DNA of 64,000 bases from contig JAITWK010000039.1 in assembly GCA_031285295.1 (NCBI GenBank), forward strand, positions 119,104 through 183,103. The letters are read 5' to 3'. This document shows, in pieces, positions 1 through 14,029 of the stretch; the first letter of the stretch is position 1, and each line of letters opens with the position of its first letter. The stretch comes from Deltaproteobacteria bacterium (lineage in GTDB: Bacteria > Desulfobacterota > Desulfovibrionia > Desulfovibrionales > Desulfovibrionaceae). A program made the translations under genes and the position numbers. A model generated the notes under the pieces. That model had not been told where the DNA came from. It did not search any database and saw only the letters and a list, made by a program, of their open reading frames with translations.

Positions 1-1939
<1,939 letters not shown>

Positions 1940-1964
1940 TTAAAACAGTTCGTCGTTTTTATAA

Positions 1965-6095
<4,131 letters not shown>

Positions 6096-6277
6096 ATTTT
6101 ACCTCAAAGCGTTTTTTTCTACAGACCGCCATTTGCGGGCGGCCGACATTGCCTGCCGACCCAACAACAAAGACCGGCAGCCTCCGCCCGTTTCCGGGGG
6201 AAGGCTCCGGCTTGGAGCTTTTTTTCTATGCCGCCGTAATTTTTGGAGCGTTAATTGCCCCAAAATCGACGCGGCCA

Positions 6278-6310
6278 ATAGAAGAAAACAGGCGCAACCT
6301 AGCTGCGCCT
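6278..6310 (-). terminator. attenuator-like hairpin in the rpoB leader
   Basis: A perfect 7-bp stem (AGGCGCA 6290-6296 with TGCGCCT 6304-6310, 7-nt loop), followed on the minus strand by a T-rich run (TGTTTTCTTC). No minus-strand gene lies upstream to be terminated, so attenuation of rpoBC is the simplest role, as known for the rplL-rpoB spacer of enterobacteria. Confidence 0.45.
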
Positions 6311-6333
6311 GACAGCGTGCCTGCCAAACAGGA

Positions 6334-6360
6334 GTTATATTTTTCGCGGGATATGAACAA
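6334..6360 (-). promoter_or_regulatory. candidate rpoBC promoter
   Basis: On the minus strand TTGTTC (6360-6355) and TATAAC (6339-6334) are separated by 15 bases, which would give a leader of about 230 nt before rpoB. The -35 is weak and the spacing short, so this is only a candidate. A promoter somewhere in this region is required because the upstream gene points the other way. Confidence 0.3.
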
Positions 6361-6615
6361 ATTCAGGCCTATTGTTTACATGTTATCTGCACGATGGAGA
6401 CAACAGCAATTTGTAGCTCTTATCCGATAGTCAAGAAATCTGCAAGGGAAAAATATAATTCTAACGGAAAAAAAGGCAAGGGGGTGAGGGAATGAGGAGC
6501 GATAAAGTTGGTAGCAGGTTGTGTTCCGCTGCGGGGGGCGAGGTTATTTATTTGTGCTGTTTGCTTTTGTCAGCTAAATTGGGGATGTTTGAAACTCCAG
6601 GAGACATGATAATTT

Positions 6616-7536
6616 ATGAATGATTGTGCGAACACATCTTTCCGGGTAGGCCCGGAAGTCTCGGTAATTATGGCTAGTTATAATTATGCCAGCTATATAA
6701 AGGAGGCTATTGAAAGTGTTGTGGCGCAAAGTATGCCGAATTGGGAATTAATTATAGTTGATGACGGTTCTACCGATGCTTCGCTGGAAATACTTGCCGC
6801 GTACCCGCAAAAATACGATCGTATCCGTCTGTTACAACACCCGGATCGGAAAAACCACGGTTTGGCAAAAACCCTTCAATTGGGATTGTCCGAAGCGCGT
6901 GGCGAACTTATCGCCTTTCTCGAGTCGGATGATTGTTGGACGCCGGATAGCCTGGAAAAACGTTTGCGTCGACTTCTCGAAAGTGGGGCTGATGTGGTTT
7001 TCAGCCATGTGCGCGTTATTGATGAATCCAACTCAGGTGTTGTGGGTGACTCTGTTCTGGTACGGTCTATTCATAGATGCTTTAAGAATAAAAAATTACC
7101 TTTAAGACTGCTCGGTACGCTGTTGACGAGAAACTGCATTCCGACTTTTTCTTGTGTCATGCTCAAGGCCAAATTTTTATGTGATGCTGACTTCGCTGCC
7201 CCTGTGCCGCGTTGGCTTGACTGGTGGTTATGGTTGCAGGTAGCCCCAAAAGGTACTTTTGTCTATGTGTCGGAGGTCTGTACGCTATGGCGGATGCATA
7301 ATGCAAGCTACAACAGGAAGTGCGGACTGATTGCCTATTTGAAGGATGCTTCCGTTATGTGGCAAGGAATCAGGCGGCTGGTTTTACCCATGTGGGGGCG
7401 ATTGTCGAGACTTGAACGCCTGTTGTTGAAGCTTCCTTTTGTAATTAGCCTGGTTATGCGCATGGCGAGTATAGTTAGCACAGTTGGTCCAGTAAACTTT
7501 ATTCGCCGTACTGTTACAAAATTTTCTGGTCTGTAA
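6616..7536 (+). CDS. family 2 glycosyltransferase
   Basis: GT-A fold glycosyltransferase of 306 aa. It opens with VSVIMASYNYASYIKEAIES and ELIIVDDGSTDAS (nucleotide-sugar binding), and the metal-binding acidic motif is ESDDCW near residue 113. The family transfers a sugar from a nucleotide donor to a lipid-linked or growing glycan at the inner face of the membrane. The C-terminal 60 residues are hydrophobic-basic and probably touch the membrane. AGGAG lies 12 bases before the ATG. It is the only + strand gene of the island, divergent from rpoB and convergent with cysNC, and is lower in GC than the flanking core genes. Specificity cannot be read from the sequence. Confidence 0.88.
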   Translation: MNDCANTSFRVGPEVSVIMASYNYASYIKEAIESVVAQSMPNWELIIVDDGSTDASLEILAAYPQKYDRIRLLQHPDRKNHGLAKTLQLGLSEARGELIAFLESDDCWTPDSLEKRLRRLLESGADVVFSHVRVIDESNSGVVGDSVLVRSIHRCFKNKKLPLRLLGTLLTRNCIPTFSCVMLKAKFLCDADFAAPVPRWLDWWLWLQVAPKGTFVYVSEVCTLWRMHNASYNRKCGLIAYLKDASVMWQGIRRLVLPMWGRLSRLERLLLKLPFVISLVMRMASIVSTVGPVNFIRRTVTKFSGL

Positions 7537-7560
7537 GCGCTTGTTTGCTTTGATGTAAGT

Positions 7561-9390
7561 CTATACCTGCGTCATAATGAAGCGCATAAGCTGCACAAGT
7601 AGTTCTTCCGGCTTCTTTGTGCCGTCCAAGTGCAAGTCTGGATTGTCCGGCACGTCAAATGGGGCGGAGACACCTGTGAAGTTCGGAATTTTTCCGGAAA
7701 CAGCTTGAGCATAGAGTCCCTTGGGATCTCGGGCTGCGCAAACTTCCAGGGGAGTATCAACGAATATTTCAAAAAATTCCCCAGACTCGAAGCGTTCCCG
7801 TAGGGCTGCACGTTCTTCCTTGTTGGGCGAAATGAAGGAAGCCAACACTATAAGCCCTGCATCGGCCAACAGGCAGGCCACTTCACCTGCCCGGCGTATA
7901 TTTTCCGCGCGATCACCCATAGTGAAGCCCAGGTCACGGTTTAGCCTGTGGCGCAGGTTGTCACCGTCCAGAGTGTAGATGTGCCTTCCAGCCGCGTATA
8001 GTTCTTGGGCGGCCAAGTTTGCCAGAGTACTTTTGCCGGAAGCGGAGAGCCCGGTAAACCAGAATACGCAGGGGTGTTGGTTCTTTTGTGTCGCCTGCGC
8101 TGCTTTGTTGATAGTAAAATTGTGCCTTTGTATGGTGTGGCTGCGGTACAAGGCATACTGGAGCATGCCCGCGCCAACCGTATTGCCGCTGACACGATCC
8201 ACCAGCAGAAAACCTCCCAAATCCTGGTTTTCGTTATATGGCGCAAAGGGCAAGGGACGGCTGAGGGATATTTTTATGCTGCCGATATCATTTTGCTTCA
8301 GTTCTTTGGCTGGAGCTTCACACAACGTGTTCAAATCCAGACATGAGGATAGACTCAGTATAGTAGCGTTGGCCTCTGATGTTCCGTGACGAAAAATGTA
8401 GCTGCGTCCAGGCACAAGCGCTGACTCACTAAGGCAGACAATACGGGCGGCAAACTGATCGGCCACATCCAGTGGAACATCCTCATCGGCCAAAATATCG
8501 CCCCGGCTTACATCGACATCCTCTTCCAATTGAACGCATACGGATTGATCTCTGGCGGCCATAGGCATGTTGCCGTCAAAGGAAGCCAGGCTGCGCACTG
8601 TGGCAGTGACGCCTGACGGCTGCACTACCAGTTTTTGCCCAGGCCTAAGTTCACCGGAAACAACTGTGCCAGCAAGGCCGCGAAAATCACCCTGCCGTGC
8701 TACCCACTGAACTGGCATACGGAATGGTTGACTTGTTGCATTTACTGGCTCCCAGTTTTCCAGAATATCCAGAACTGTTGGGCCTGCATACCAGTGGGTT
8801 GCCTCGCTTTTATGGCAGATGTTGTCACCATGTAGTGCGGAAACAGGTACACAATATACGGAACGGAAAGGCAGTTCACATATTTTTTCGCGATACTCCT
8901 CCTCAATGAGGGCAAACGCTGACTGTTTGTATTCAACTCGATCCATTTTGTTTATCGCAACAATGATGTCGCGAATACCAAGAAGCGAGGCGATGGCCGT
9001 GTGCCGGACGGTTTGCGGCAAAAGTCCCTTGTCTGCGCGGGTCGCATCAATAAGCAGCAGGGCAACATCTGCGTGTGAGGCTCCGGTGATCATATTGCGG
9101 GTGTATTGCTCGTGTCCGGGCGCATCAGCCACCAGATAGCGTCGGGTGGCTGTACGGAAGGAACGGTAGGCCACATCAATGGTGATAGCTTGCTCCCGTT
9201 CAGCCAAAAGGCCATCCAGCAGACAGGAAAAATCCGGCAATCCTTCTGACGTGCGCTCTTTTTCCAGCAAGGCCAGTTGATCTTCATACAGAATGCCACA
9301 GTCGTACAGGATTCGCCCGATAAGCGTACTCTTGCCGTCATCAACGCTGCCGCAACTAAGAATGCGCAAAAGAGATTTTTCGCCTGACAT
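7561..9390 (-). CDS. cysNC: bifunctional sulfate adenylyltransferase subunit 1 / adenylylsulfate kinase
   Basis: Fusion of the regulatory GTPase CysN (about residues 1-430) with APS kinase CysC (about 435-609), the NodQ architecture. CysN shows GSVDDGKST (P-loop), DAPGHEQYT (G3) and NKMD (G4). CysC shows the P-loop GLSASGKST and the catalytic-serine segment SFISPNKEERAALR. With CysD it forms APS from ATP and sulfate and then phosphorylates it to PAPS. It overlaps cysD by one base, so the pair is translationally coupled. Dissimilatory sulfate reducers use Sat, not CysDN, for respiration and do not need PAPS for it, so with two sulfotransferase domains in the same operon this pair most likely feeds sulfation of a glycan. 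Confidence 0.95.
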   Translation of the reverse strand: MSGEKSLLRILSCGSVDDGKSTLIGRILYDCGILYEDQLALLEKERTSEGLPDFSCLLDGLLAEREQAITIDVAYRSFRTATRRYLVADAPGHEQYTRNMITGASHADVALLLIDATRADKGLLPQTVRHTAIASLLGIRDIIVAINKMDRVEYKQSAFALIEEEYREKICELPFRSVYCVPVSALHGDNICHKSEATHWYAGPTVLDILENWEPVNATSQPFRMPVQWVARQGDFRGLAGTVVSGELRPGQKLVVQPSGVTATVRSLASFDGNMPMAARDQSVCVQLEEDVDVSRGDILADEDVPLDVADQFAARIVCLSESALVPGRSYIFRHGTSEANATILSLSSCLDLNTLCEAPAKELKQNDIGSIKISLSRPLPFAPYNENQDLGGFLLVDRVSGNTVGAGMLQYALYRSHTIQRHNFTINKAAQATQKNQHPCVFWFTGLSASGKSTLANLAAQELYAAGRHIYTLDGDNLRHRLNRDLGFTMGDRAENIRRAGEVACLLADAGLIVLASFISPNKEERAALRERFESGEFFEIFVDTPLEVCAARDPKGLYAQAVSGKIPNFTGVSAPFDVPDNPDLHLDGTKKPEELLVQLMRFIMTQV

Positions 9391-10295
9391 TAAAAGTACC
9401 CCGCCTGTTTTTTCTTTTCCATGGAGCCGGCTTGATCGGAATCAATCAGTCGGCCCTGCCGTTCGGAGTACCTGGCACCGCGTATTTCGGCAACGATGTC
9501 TGCTACGGATTCGGCCTCGGACTCAATGGCGCCGGAGAGTGGCCAGCAACCCAGAGTGCGGAAGCGTATTCGGCGTAATTCAAGACTTTCGCCGGGTTCA
9601 TAGACCATTTTTTCTGGATTATCGATCATGATCCAGGCACCGGAGCGCCGTATCACAGGCCGTTCTTTGGTAAAGTACAGCGGCACTATCGGAATACTTT
9701 CAGCCAGGATGTATTCCCATACGTCCAGTTCTGTCCAATTGGACAGGGGAAAGACTCGCATGGTTTCGCCAAGTCCCAGGCGTGTGTTATACAGTCGCCA
9801 CAATTCCGCGCGTTGGTTGCGGGCGTTCCAGCGATGACCCGAGGCGCGTACGGAAAAGATACGCTCTTTGGCGCGAGATTTTTCTTCATCGCGGCGGGCG
9901 CCACCTATGGCCGCGTCAAAACCGTATTTGTCCAGAGCCTGCCGCAATGCCTCTGTTTTCATGATATCGGTATAGCGAGCCGAACCGTAAGTAAAAGGCG
10001 TGACGTTATCCTCGTGCCCGGCCGGGTTGGTATAGACGATGAGGTTGAGCTTATGTTCTTTGGCCATGCGTTCGCGAAAGAGGATCATTTCACGAAACTT
10101 CCAGGTAGTATCAACATGCATCAAAGGGAAAGGTATGGCAGCCGGGTAAAAGGCCTTGCGCGCCAAATGCAGCATGGTTGAAGAATCTTTGCCTATGGAA
10201 TAGAGCATAACCGGTTTTTCAAAACCGGCGGCTACTTCACGCAGAATATGTATGCTTTCCGCTTCAAGGGCGTGTAGATGCGGGCTAAGATGCAT
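9390..10295 (-). CDS. cysD: sulfate adenylyltransferase subunit 2
   Basis: Catalytic subunit of the heterodimeric ATP sulfurylase, 301 aa, the usual family length. The PP-loop is [20 protein letters not shown] near residue 30, followed by the [15 protein letters not shown] and [18 protein letters not shown] blocks typical of CysD. Its stop overlaps the cysNC start by one base. It lies 41 bp downstream of the coiled-coil methyltransferase, so the PAPS genes form the distal end of the glycan operon. Confidence 0.95.
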   Translation of the reverse strand: MHLSPHLHALEAESIHILREVAAGFEKPVMLYSIGKDSSTMLHLARKAFYPAAIPFPLMHVDTTWKFREMILFRERMAKEHKLNLIVYTNPAGHEDNVTPFTYGSARYTDIMKTEALRQALDKYGFDAAIGGARRDEEKSRAKERIFSVRASGHRWNARNQRAELWRLYNTRLGLGETMRVFPLSNWTELDVWEYILAESIPIVPLYFTKERPVIRRSGAWIMIDNPEKMVYEPGESLELRRIRFRTLGCWPLSGAIESEAESVADIVAEIRGARYSERQGRLIDSDQAGSMEKKKQAGYF

Positions 10296-10336
10296 GTTTT
10301 AGTTCCTGTGCTGTTAAATGGATGAGTTACCTTACT

Positions 10337-12436
10337 TCATAAAAATTTGCGCATCAAGGCTGCTAAACTGCGTAGCGGGGCTGTGACGCGCCAGCTTAGC
10401 GAGGTTAACATTTTTGTCAGATTTTCTGCTATTTCGGCAAGCTGCTCTTCGGTTCCGGCAAGTCTTATTCTTGTTGCGACAAGTAGCTCTTCGGTGCTGG
10501 CAAGTTTTGTTTGCGCTGAAGTAAGTAACTCAACAAGTTTGGTTTGTACTGCTGCAAATTGCTCTTCGGTGCTGACAAGTTTCGTTTGCGTTGCGGCAAG
10601 TTGTTCTTCGGCGTAGGCAAGTTTTGTTTGCGTTGCAGCAAGTTGCTCTTTGGTGTAGGCAAGTTGTTTTTCGGTGCCAGTAAATTGAGTTTGCGTTATG
10701 ACAAACGCCTGAGCGGCGAGCGGCAGCAAGTCGTCACGATAGGTTGTTTTTGCTAATTTGACTTCAAATTCCAGAGATAAGGCGTCAAGCGTATTGGGCA
10801 GGGCGCTACAAATAAAGTAGGACGCATCATTGGATAAAATTGCCCAGTCATCCCACGTCAGGCAATTTTCTGGTGAAAAAGCCAAATTGTGTGTGGTATC
10901 GTTGGCTTTATTAAGCCGGGCAAGCAGCACGGCGCTACTCAAAAGATCCAGGCGCAAAGCGGTGATGCGCCCATAGCCAGACAGATCAAAAGTCAAATTG
11001 TAACTTCCGTTCGGGCTGAAGGGGCCTTGTTCCAGGTAGGTCTCACCCACACCGTTCCCGATGTCCAGATACAGTCTGGCGGTCAGGCGGCCTTCGGCGT
11101 CAGCCAAACGTTCTTGCGTTGTGGCAAGTTGCCCTTCAGTACCGGCAAGTTGGGCTTGCGTTGTGGCAAGTTGCCCCTCGGTACCGGCAAGTTGGGCTTG
11201 CGTTGTGGCAAGTTGCCCTTCGGTTCCGGCAAGTTGGGCTTGCGTTGTGGCAAGTTGCCCTTCGGTACCGGCAAGCTGGGCCTGCGTTGTGGCAAGCGCT
11301 TGGGCGGCCTGCGGCAGCAAATCGTTGCTATAAGTTGTTTTTGTCGATTTGACTTCAAGCCTCAGAGACAAAACATCAAGTATGTCTGGAAGAGTGCTGC
11401 AAGTAAAATAGGCTGCGTCATTGGATAAAATAGCCCAGCCATTCCGTGTAAGGCAATTTTCCGGCGAAAAAAACAATTTATGTTTGGCGGCCTTGGCTCT
11501 GTTGATTCGGACTGTCTGCACGAAATCACTTAAAATATCCAGGCGCAGAGCACGGATGCCTTCATATTTCGATAGATCGAAATTTAAATTGAAACTGCCG
11601 CTCGGGCTGAAAAGATTTTGATCAAGATATGTTTTCGCAAGGCCTTTGCCGGTGTCCAGATATAGTCTTACGGTCAGGAAGTGCTCTGTGTTTTCACACA
11701 AGGCTGGCAGCCGATTAATAGTCCGCTTTTCCGCTATATCGCCTGCTGCGTTATTTTTTAGTGCGGACAATACAAGCACATGATTTTGATGCAGGGAGTG
11801 AAGCAGCTTTTCCGTATCAGGCAGGAGTGGTGATTTTTGAGCAATCAGCATTGAATCGCCGAACTGACAACCGGTGTGCATATCCAGCATGGGGGCACCG
11901 GTGTTTTCTTTCAAATAAAGAATAGAATCCGGCGGCACGCCGTCATAGACATAATCGGTTTGGACTTCCAGAACGGCAAGGCCGGAACTGCGGGCCAGGG
12001 CAGCCATGCCGTCGGCGTAGAAGCGGTAACAATCCAGCGGATACTTATGTTCCTCGCCGCCGGAGGGAGCAATGATGCAGAGCAGGCCGCCGGGCTTGAG
12101 CACCCGGCGTATTTCCAGCATGGTGATCCAGAAGAAATCTATATGCTCGAAGGTTTGTCCGGAGATAACCACATCCGCGTAGTCGCCCGGCACATTTTGC
12201 CAGTCAAAAGCATTTTCAACGTAAAAATCCACGCCCGGATCATTGGCCGGATTAAGTGTTTTGTAGTTCCAGTTCTTATGCGTGAACAGATCGGCGTAAG
12301 AGCCGTCAGGATCGCTGTAACCGGTGGTAGCGAAGCCGGGGCCGTGCCCGCCGATATCAAGAATGGTCAGGTTGCTTTGCTTGTCGAGGTAGCGATCCCG
12401 GAAACGCTGCATTTTGAAGTACGATGTTTTGTGCAT
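10337..12436 (-). CDS. SAM methyltransferase with duplicated beta modules and tandem-repeat coiled coils
   Basis: 699 aa in five parts. Residues 1-200 are a class I methyltransferase (ILDIGG near 25, the late motif VLKPGGLLCIIAPSGG near 112). Residues about 253-375 and 451-575 are two diverged copies of a predicted beta-rich module (LYLDxGxG...FSPxGS...FSPENCLT...WAILSNDA). Each is followed by coiled coil: the first made of near-identical 14-residue units (AQLAGTEGQLATTQ), the second of degenerate TKLAxTEEQLAATQ units. The end, SLSWRVTAPLRSL, is a tail often seen on surface-glycan enzymes. The layout recalls WbdD, whose coiled coil sets O-antigen length before chain termination; that analogy is inference. 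The start overlaps the end of the upstream sulfotransferase gene by 80 bp, but the MHKTSYFKMQ opening fits the methyltransferase family. Confidence 0.85.
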   Translation of the reverse strand: MHKTSYFKMQRFRDRYLDKQSNLTILDIGGHGPGFATTGYSDPDGSYADLFTHKNWNYKTLNPANDPGVDFYVENAFDWQNVPGDYADVVISGQTFEHIDFFWITMLEIRRVLKPGGLLCIIAPSGGEEHKYPLDCYRFYADGMAALARSSGLAVLEVQTDYVYDGVPPDSILYLKENTGAPMLDMHTGCQFGDSMLIAQKSPLLPDTEKLLHSLHQNHVLVLSALKNNAAGDIAEKRTINRLPALCENTEHFLTVRLYLDTGKGLAKTYLDQNLFSPSGSFNLNFDLSKYEGIRALRLDILSDFVQTVRINRAKAAKHKLFFSPENCLTRNGWAILSNDAAYFTCSTLPDILDVLSLRLEVKSTKTTYSNDLLPQAAQALATTQAQLAGTEGQLATTQAQLAGTEGQLATTQAQLAGTEGQLATTQAQLAGTEGQLATTQERLADAEGRLTARLYLDIGNGVGETYLEQGPFSPNGSYNLTFDLSGYGRITALRLDLLSSAVLLARLNKANDTTHNLAFSPENCLTWDDWAILSNDASYFICSALPNTLDALSLEFEVKLAKTTYRDDLLPLAAQAFVITQTQFTGTEKQLAYTKEQLAATQTKLAYAEEQLAATQTKLVSTEEQFAAVQTKLVELLTSAQTKLASTEELLVATRIRLAGTEEQLAEIAENLTKMLTSLSWRVTAPLRSLAALMRKFL
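10480..10705. repeat. degenerate 42/21-bp coding repeats
   Basis: Diverged relatives of the 11115 array in the second coiled coil of the same gene. Units such as those at 10587 and 10629 are 42 bp apart, and a further one begins at 10692, 63 bp on (one and a half units). They are older than the first array and still in frame. Confidence 0.7.
11115..11297. repeat. 42-bp in-frame tandem repeat (4 copies plus a partial)
   Basis: Four near-identical 42-bp units starting at 11115, 11157, 11199 and 11241, with a partial unit from 11283. Each encodes 14 residues of coiled coil on the minus strand. Copies differ at one or two positions only, so the array is young and copy number probably varies between strains without breaking the frame. 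Confidence 0.9.
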
Positions 12437-13241
12437 GAACTTTCGCGTAGTCGGTGTTTTTTATTGAGTAGGCTCGTTTGCGCAAAACAATATCGTATAG
12501 CCTTTGATCCAGTTTTGTCAAATCAGCCAGAAGCTTAAGCGTTGCGGGCGGCAGATCCGCTACGCCGGGCCGTCCGGGTGTGGCGTTAATATGAGCGTTA
12601 TCCGCTGGAAGCGGAATGCCCAAGGCGGACAGTATAATATTTCTGTCTGTCTGGAAAGATTCAAGCAGTCCAATATGAGAGAAATTATCCAGGTGTTCCA
12701 GAGCCAAATCCAGCAATTCTTCGGGAGAAAAAGAGGTTTGCGGGCGCGGAGTGTGCGCCCAGTTGCCATAGGCCAAAGCCCAGGTTTGGTTATTCCAGAT
12801 GCGGATGCGCATGGCCGGATTTTCAAAGCCCTGGAGCAAAAAATCGTCCAGGGAAAGGCGCTGCGCGAGGCCGTATTCAAAGTATTCGTCCGCTTCGCGG
12901 CCTTTACAAAAGTAATAGTAGGATAAAATGCGCTCTATTGGGTCGCGCAGAAAGGTAAAGGAATACCGGCCTTCCATAAACCGCCTGTAAAAATCAAAAC
13001 CAAAGTGCCCGGAAATGAAGCCCATGTTCTTATAGCGGGCCACCATTTCTTTGTTCTGAAAAAACTTGTTTACCAGCGTGAGCTCATCCAAATCGTAAAA
13101 ATGATCCGCGTGGCTGGATGAGTTGTCATAGCCGTAATAAGCGCGGATTGGCGCAATTAAAGCAGTGCCAGCCGTCTTTTGGATGTGCATGAAGATGGCT
13201 GGCACGGAAGGGCTGTTGCTTGCAGAATCAACGCGCATCAA
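12357..13241 (-). CDS. sulfotransferase family 2 protein
   Basis: 294 aa PAPS-dependent sulfotransferase of the heparan-sulfate/chondroitin (Sulfotransfer_2) type. The 5'-phosphosulfate loop is FMHIQKTAGT (residues 17-26) and the 3'-phosphate-binding motif is SFTFLRDPIERILSYYYF. Between them SGHFGF and HADHF match the family. It would transfer sulfate from PAPS made by CysD/CysNC to a hydroxyl of the glycan or its lipid anchor. The start overlaps the upstream methyltransferase by 4 bp (ATGA), indicating coupling, and its end overlaps the next gene by 80 bp. Its sequence resembles the sulfotransferase half of the fusion at 17421-19835. Confidence 0.9.
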   Translation of the reverse strand: MMRVDSASNSPSVPAIFMHIQKTAGTALIAPIRAYYGYDNSSSHADHFYDLDELTLVNKFFQNKEMVARYKNMGFISGHFGFDFYRRFMEGRYSFTFLRDPIERILSYYYFCKGREADEYFEYGLAQRLSLDDFLLQGFENPAMRIRIWNNQTWALAYGNWAHTPRPQTSFSPEELLDLALEHLDNFSHIGLLESFQTDRNIILSALGIPLPADNAHINATPGRPGVADLPPATLKLLADLTKLDQRLYDIVLRKRAYSIKNTDYAKVHAQNIVLQNAAFPGSLPRQAKQPDHS

Positions 13242-14026
13242 ATGAATCCGAGTTGTTTTCCTCGCATCATAGTTAGCGTACTGATGCCAAAAGGCTCCGG
13301 CACTGGAATGCGTCCTTTTTGAATTACAACCATGGATACGTTTTTGACCGTAATGTCTTCAAACCATTCCTGGTGCGTACCGCGCAGGGCAATGATTTCA
13401 AAAATCAGATTGCTGAGGGCCGATTCATCGTAGAATGTCTCACCACGATTCTGGTAACCCGGCCAGTGCGCCCAGGCCCAGTCTTCAATGATATATAAGC
13501 CACCTGGAGCAAGTAGAGGGAACATCATCTCGAAGGTAGTTTTTGTCGGGCCATAAAGATGTGAGCAGTCATCAATAATGATATCCGGGCGCTGGCCGTT
13601 GAAATCTTTCAGTACTGTTTCTCTCAGGCCAGGGGCATCCTGAGGCGTTGAATAATGCAACGTGATTTTGTCTTCAAGCTGATGCCGCTTGATTATGCCT
13701 GCCACATCGTCACTGGCCGGGCGTAGGTCCACACCGACAACTTTTTCCAGATTTTTAAGAAGCGAGGCACAAAAAAGTACGCTGCCGCCCTCAAAAATAC
13801 CAAATTCCAAAACCCGTTTGTGCGGAAAACGGGAAAAAAGATCCAGATATACATTCAGGAGACGCTGAGTTTTGCAAAGTAAAATCAAATCATTGTCAGT
13901 CTTTTTCTCATAGTGTTGATGATCCAGGGTAAAACGGAGGCCGTTGACCTCAAGCAGGCCATACATGCTTTTTACCGGTTGTTCCAGCCAGTTAACTTCA
14001 TTCATATCGGACATTTTTTCACTCAT
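13238..14026 (-). CDS. class I SAM-dependent methyltransferase, cephalosporin-hydroxylase-like
   Basis: 262 aa. The SAM-binding strand-loop is RVLEFGIFEGGSVLF (near residue 70), followed by VVGVDLRP (acidic ribose contact), DIIIDDCSH and LLAPGGLYIIEDW. This set is typical of the CmcI-like group, which includes sugar O-methyltransferases of surface glycans. It overlaps the downstream sulfotransferase by 4 bp and begins 4 bp after the upstream radical SAM gene, so it is inside the operon. The substrate is unknown; methylation of a sugar or of a chain end is likely. Confidence 0.82.
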   Translation of the reverse strand: MSEKMSDMNEVNWLEQPVKSMYGLLEVNGLRFTLDHQHYEKKTDNDLILLCKTQRLLNVYLDLFSRFPHKRVLEFGIFEGGSVLFCASLLKNLEKVVGVDLRPASDDVAGIIKRHQLEDKITLHYSTPQDAPGLRETVLKDFNGQRPDIIIDDCSHLYGPTKTTFEMMFPLLAPGGLYIIEDWAWAHWPGYQNRGETFYDESALSNLIFEIIALRGTHQEWFEDITVKNVSMVVIQKGRIPVPEPFGISTLTMMRGKQLGFI

Positions 14027-14029
14027 TTT

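Larger units (their letters stand above)
6096..6615. other. gene-free rpoB leader region between rpoB and a divergent glycosyltransferase
   Basis: No convincing gene. The stretch must hold the rpoBC promoter and the promoter of the divergent gene at 6616. It contains several inverted repeats: 6290-6310 (listed separately), a CTGCCG/CGGCAG pair spanning 6154-6180, and a GCTCC/GGAGC hairpin followed by seven T on the + strand (6204-6225), for which no + gene exists upstream. In normal genomes the rplL-rpoB spacer carries an attenuator, and this region probably preserves the rpoB-proximal part of it (inference). Confidence 0.6.

Noticed and set aside
6204..6225. A + strand terminator in the rpoB leader
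   Set aside because: The hairpin with seven T looks convincing, but no + strand gene lies upstream to be terminated, so it is mentioned only as part of the region.
11061..11333. A CRISPR-like array in the 42-bp repeats
   Set aside because: The units are contiguous with no unique spacers and are in frame within a coiled-coil coding region.
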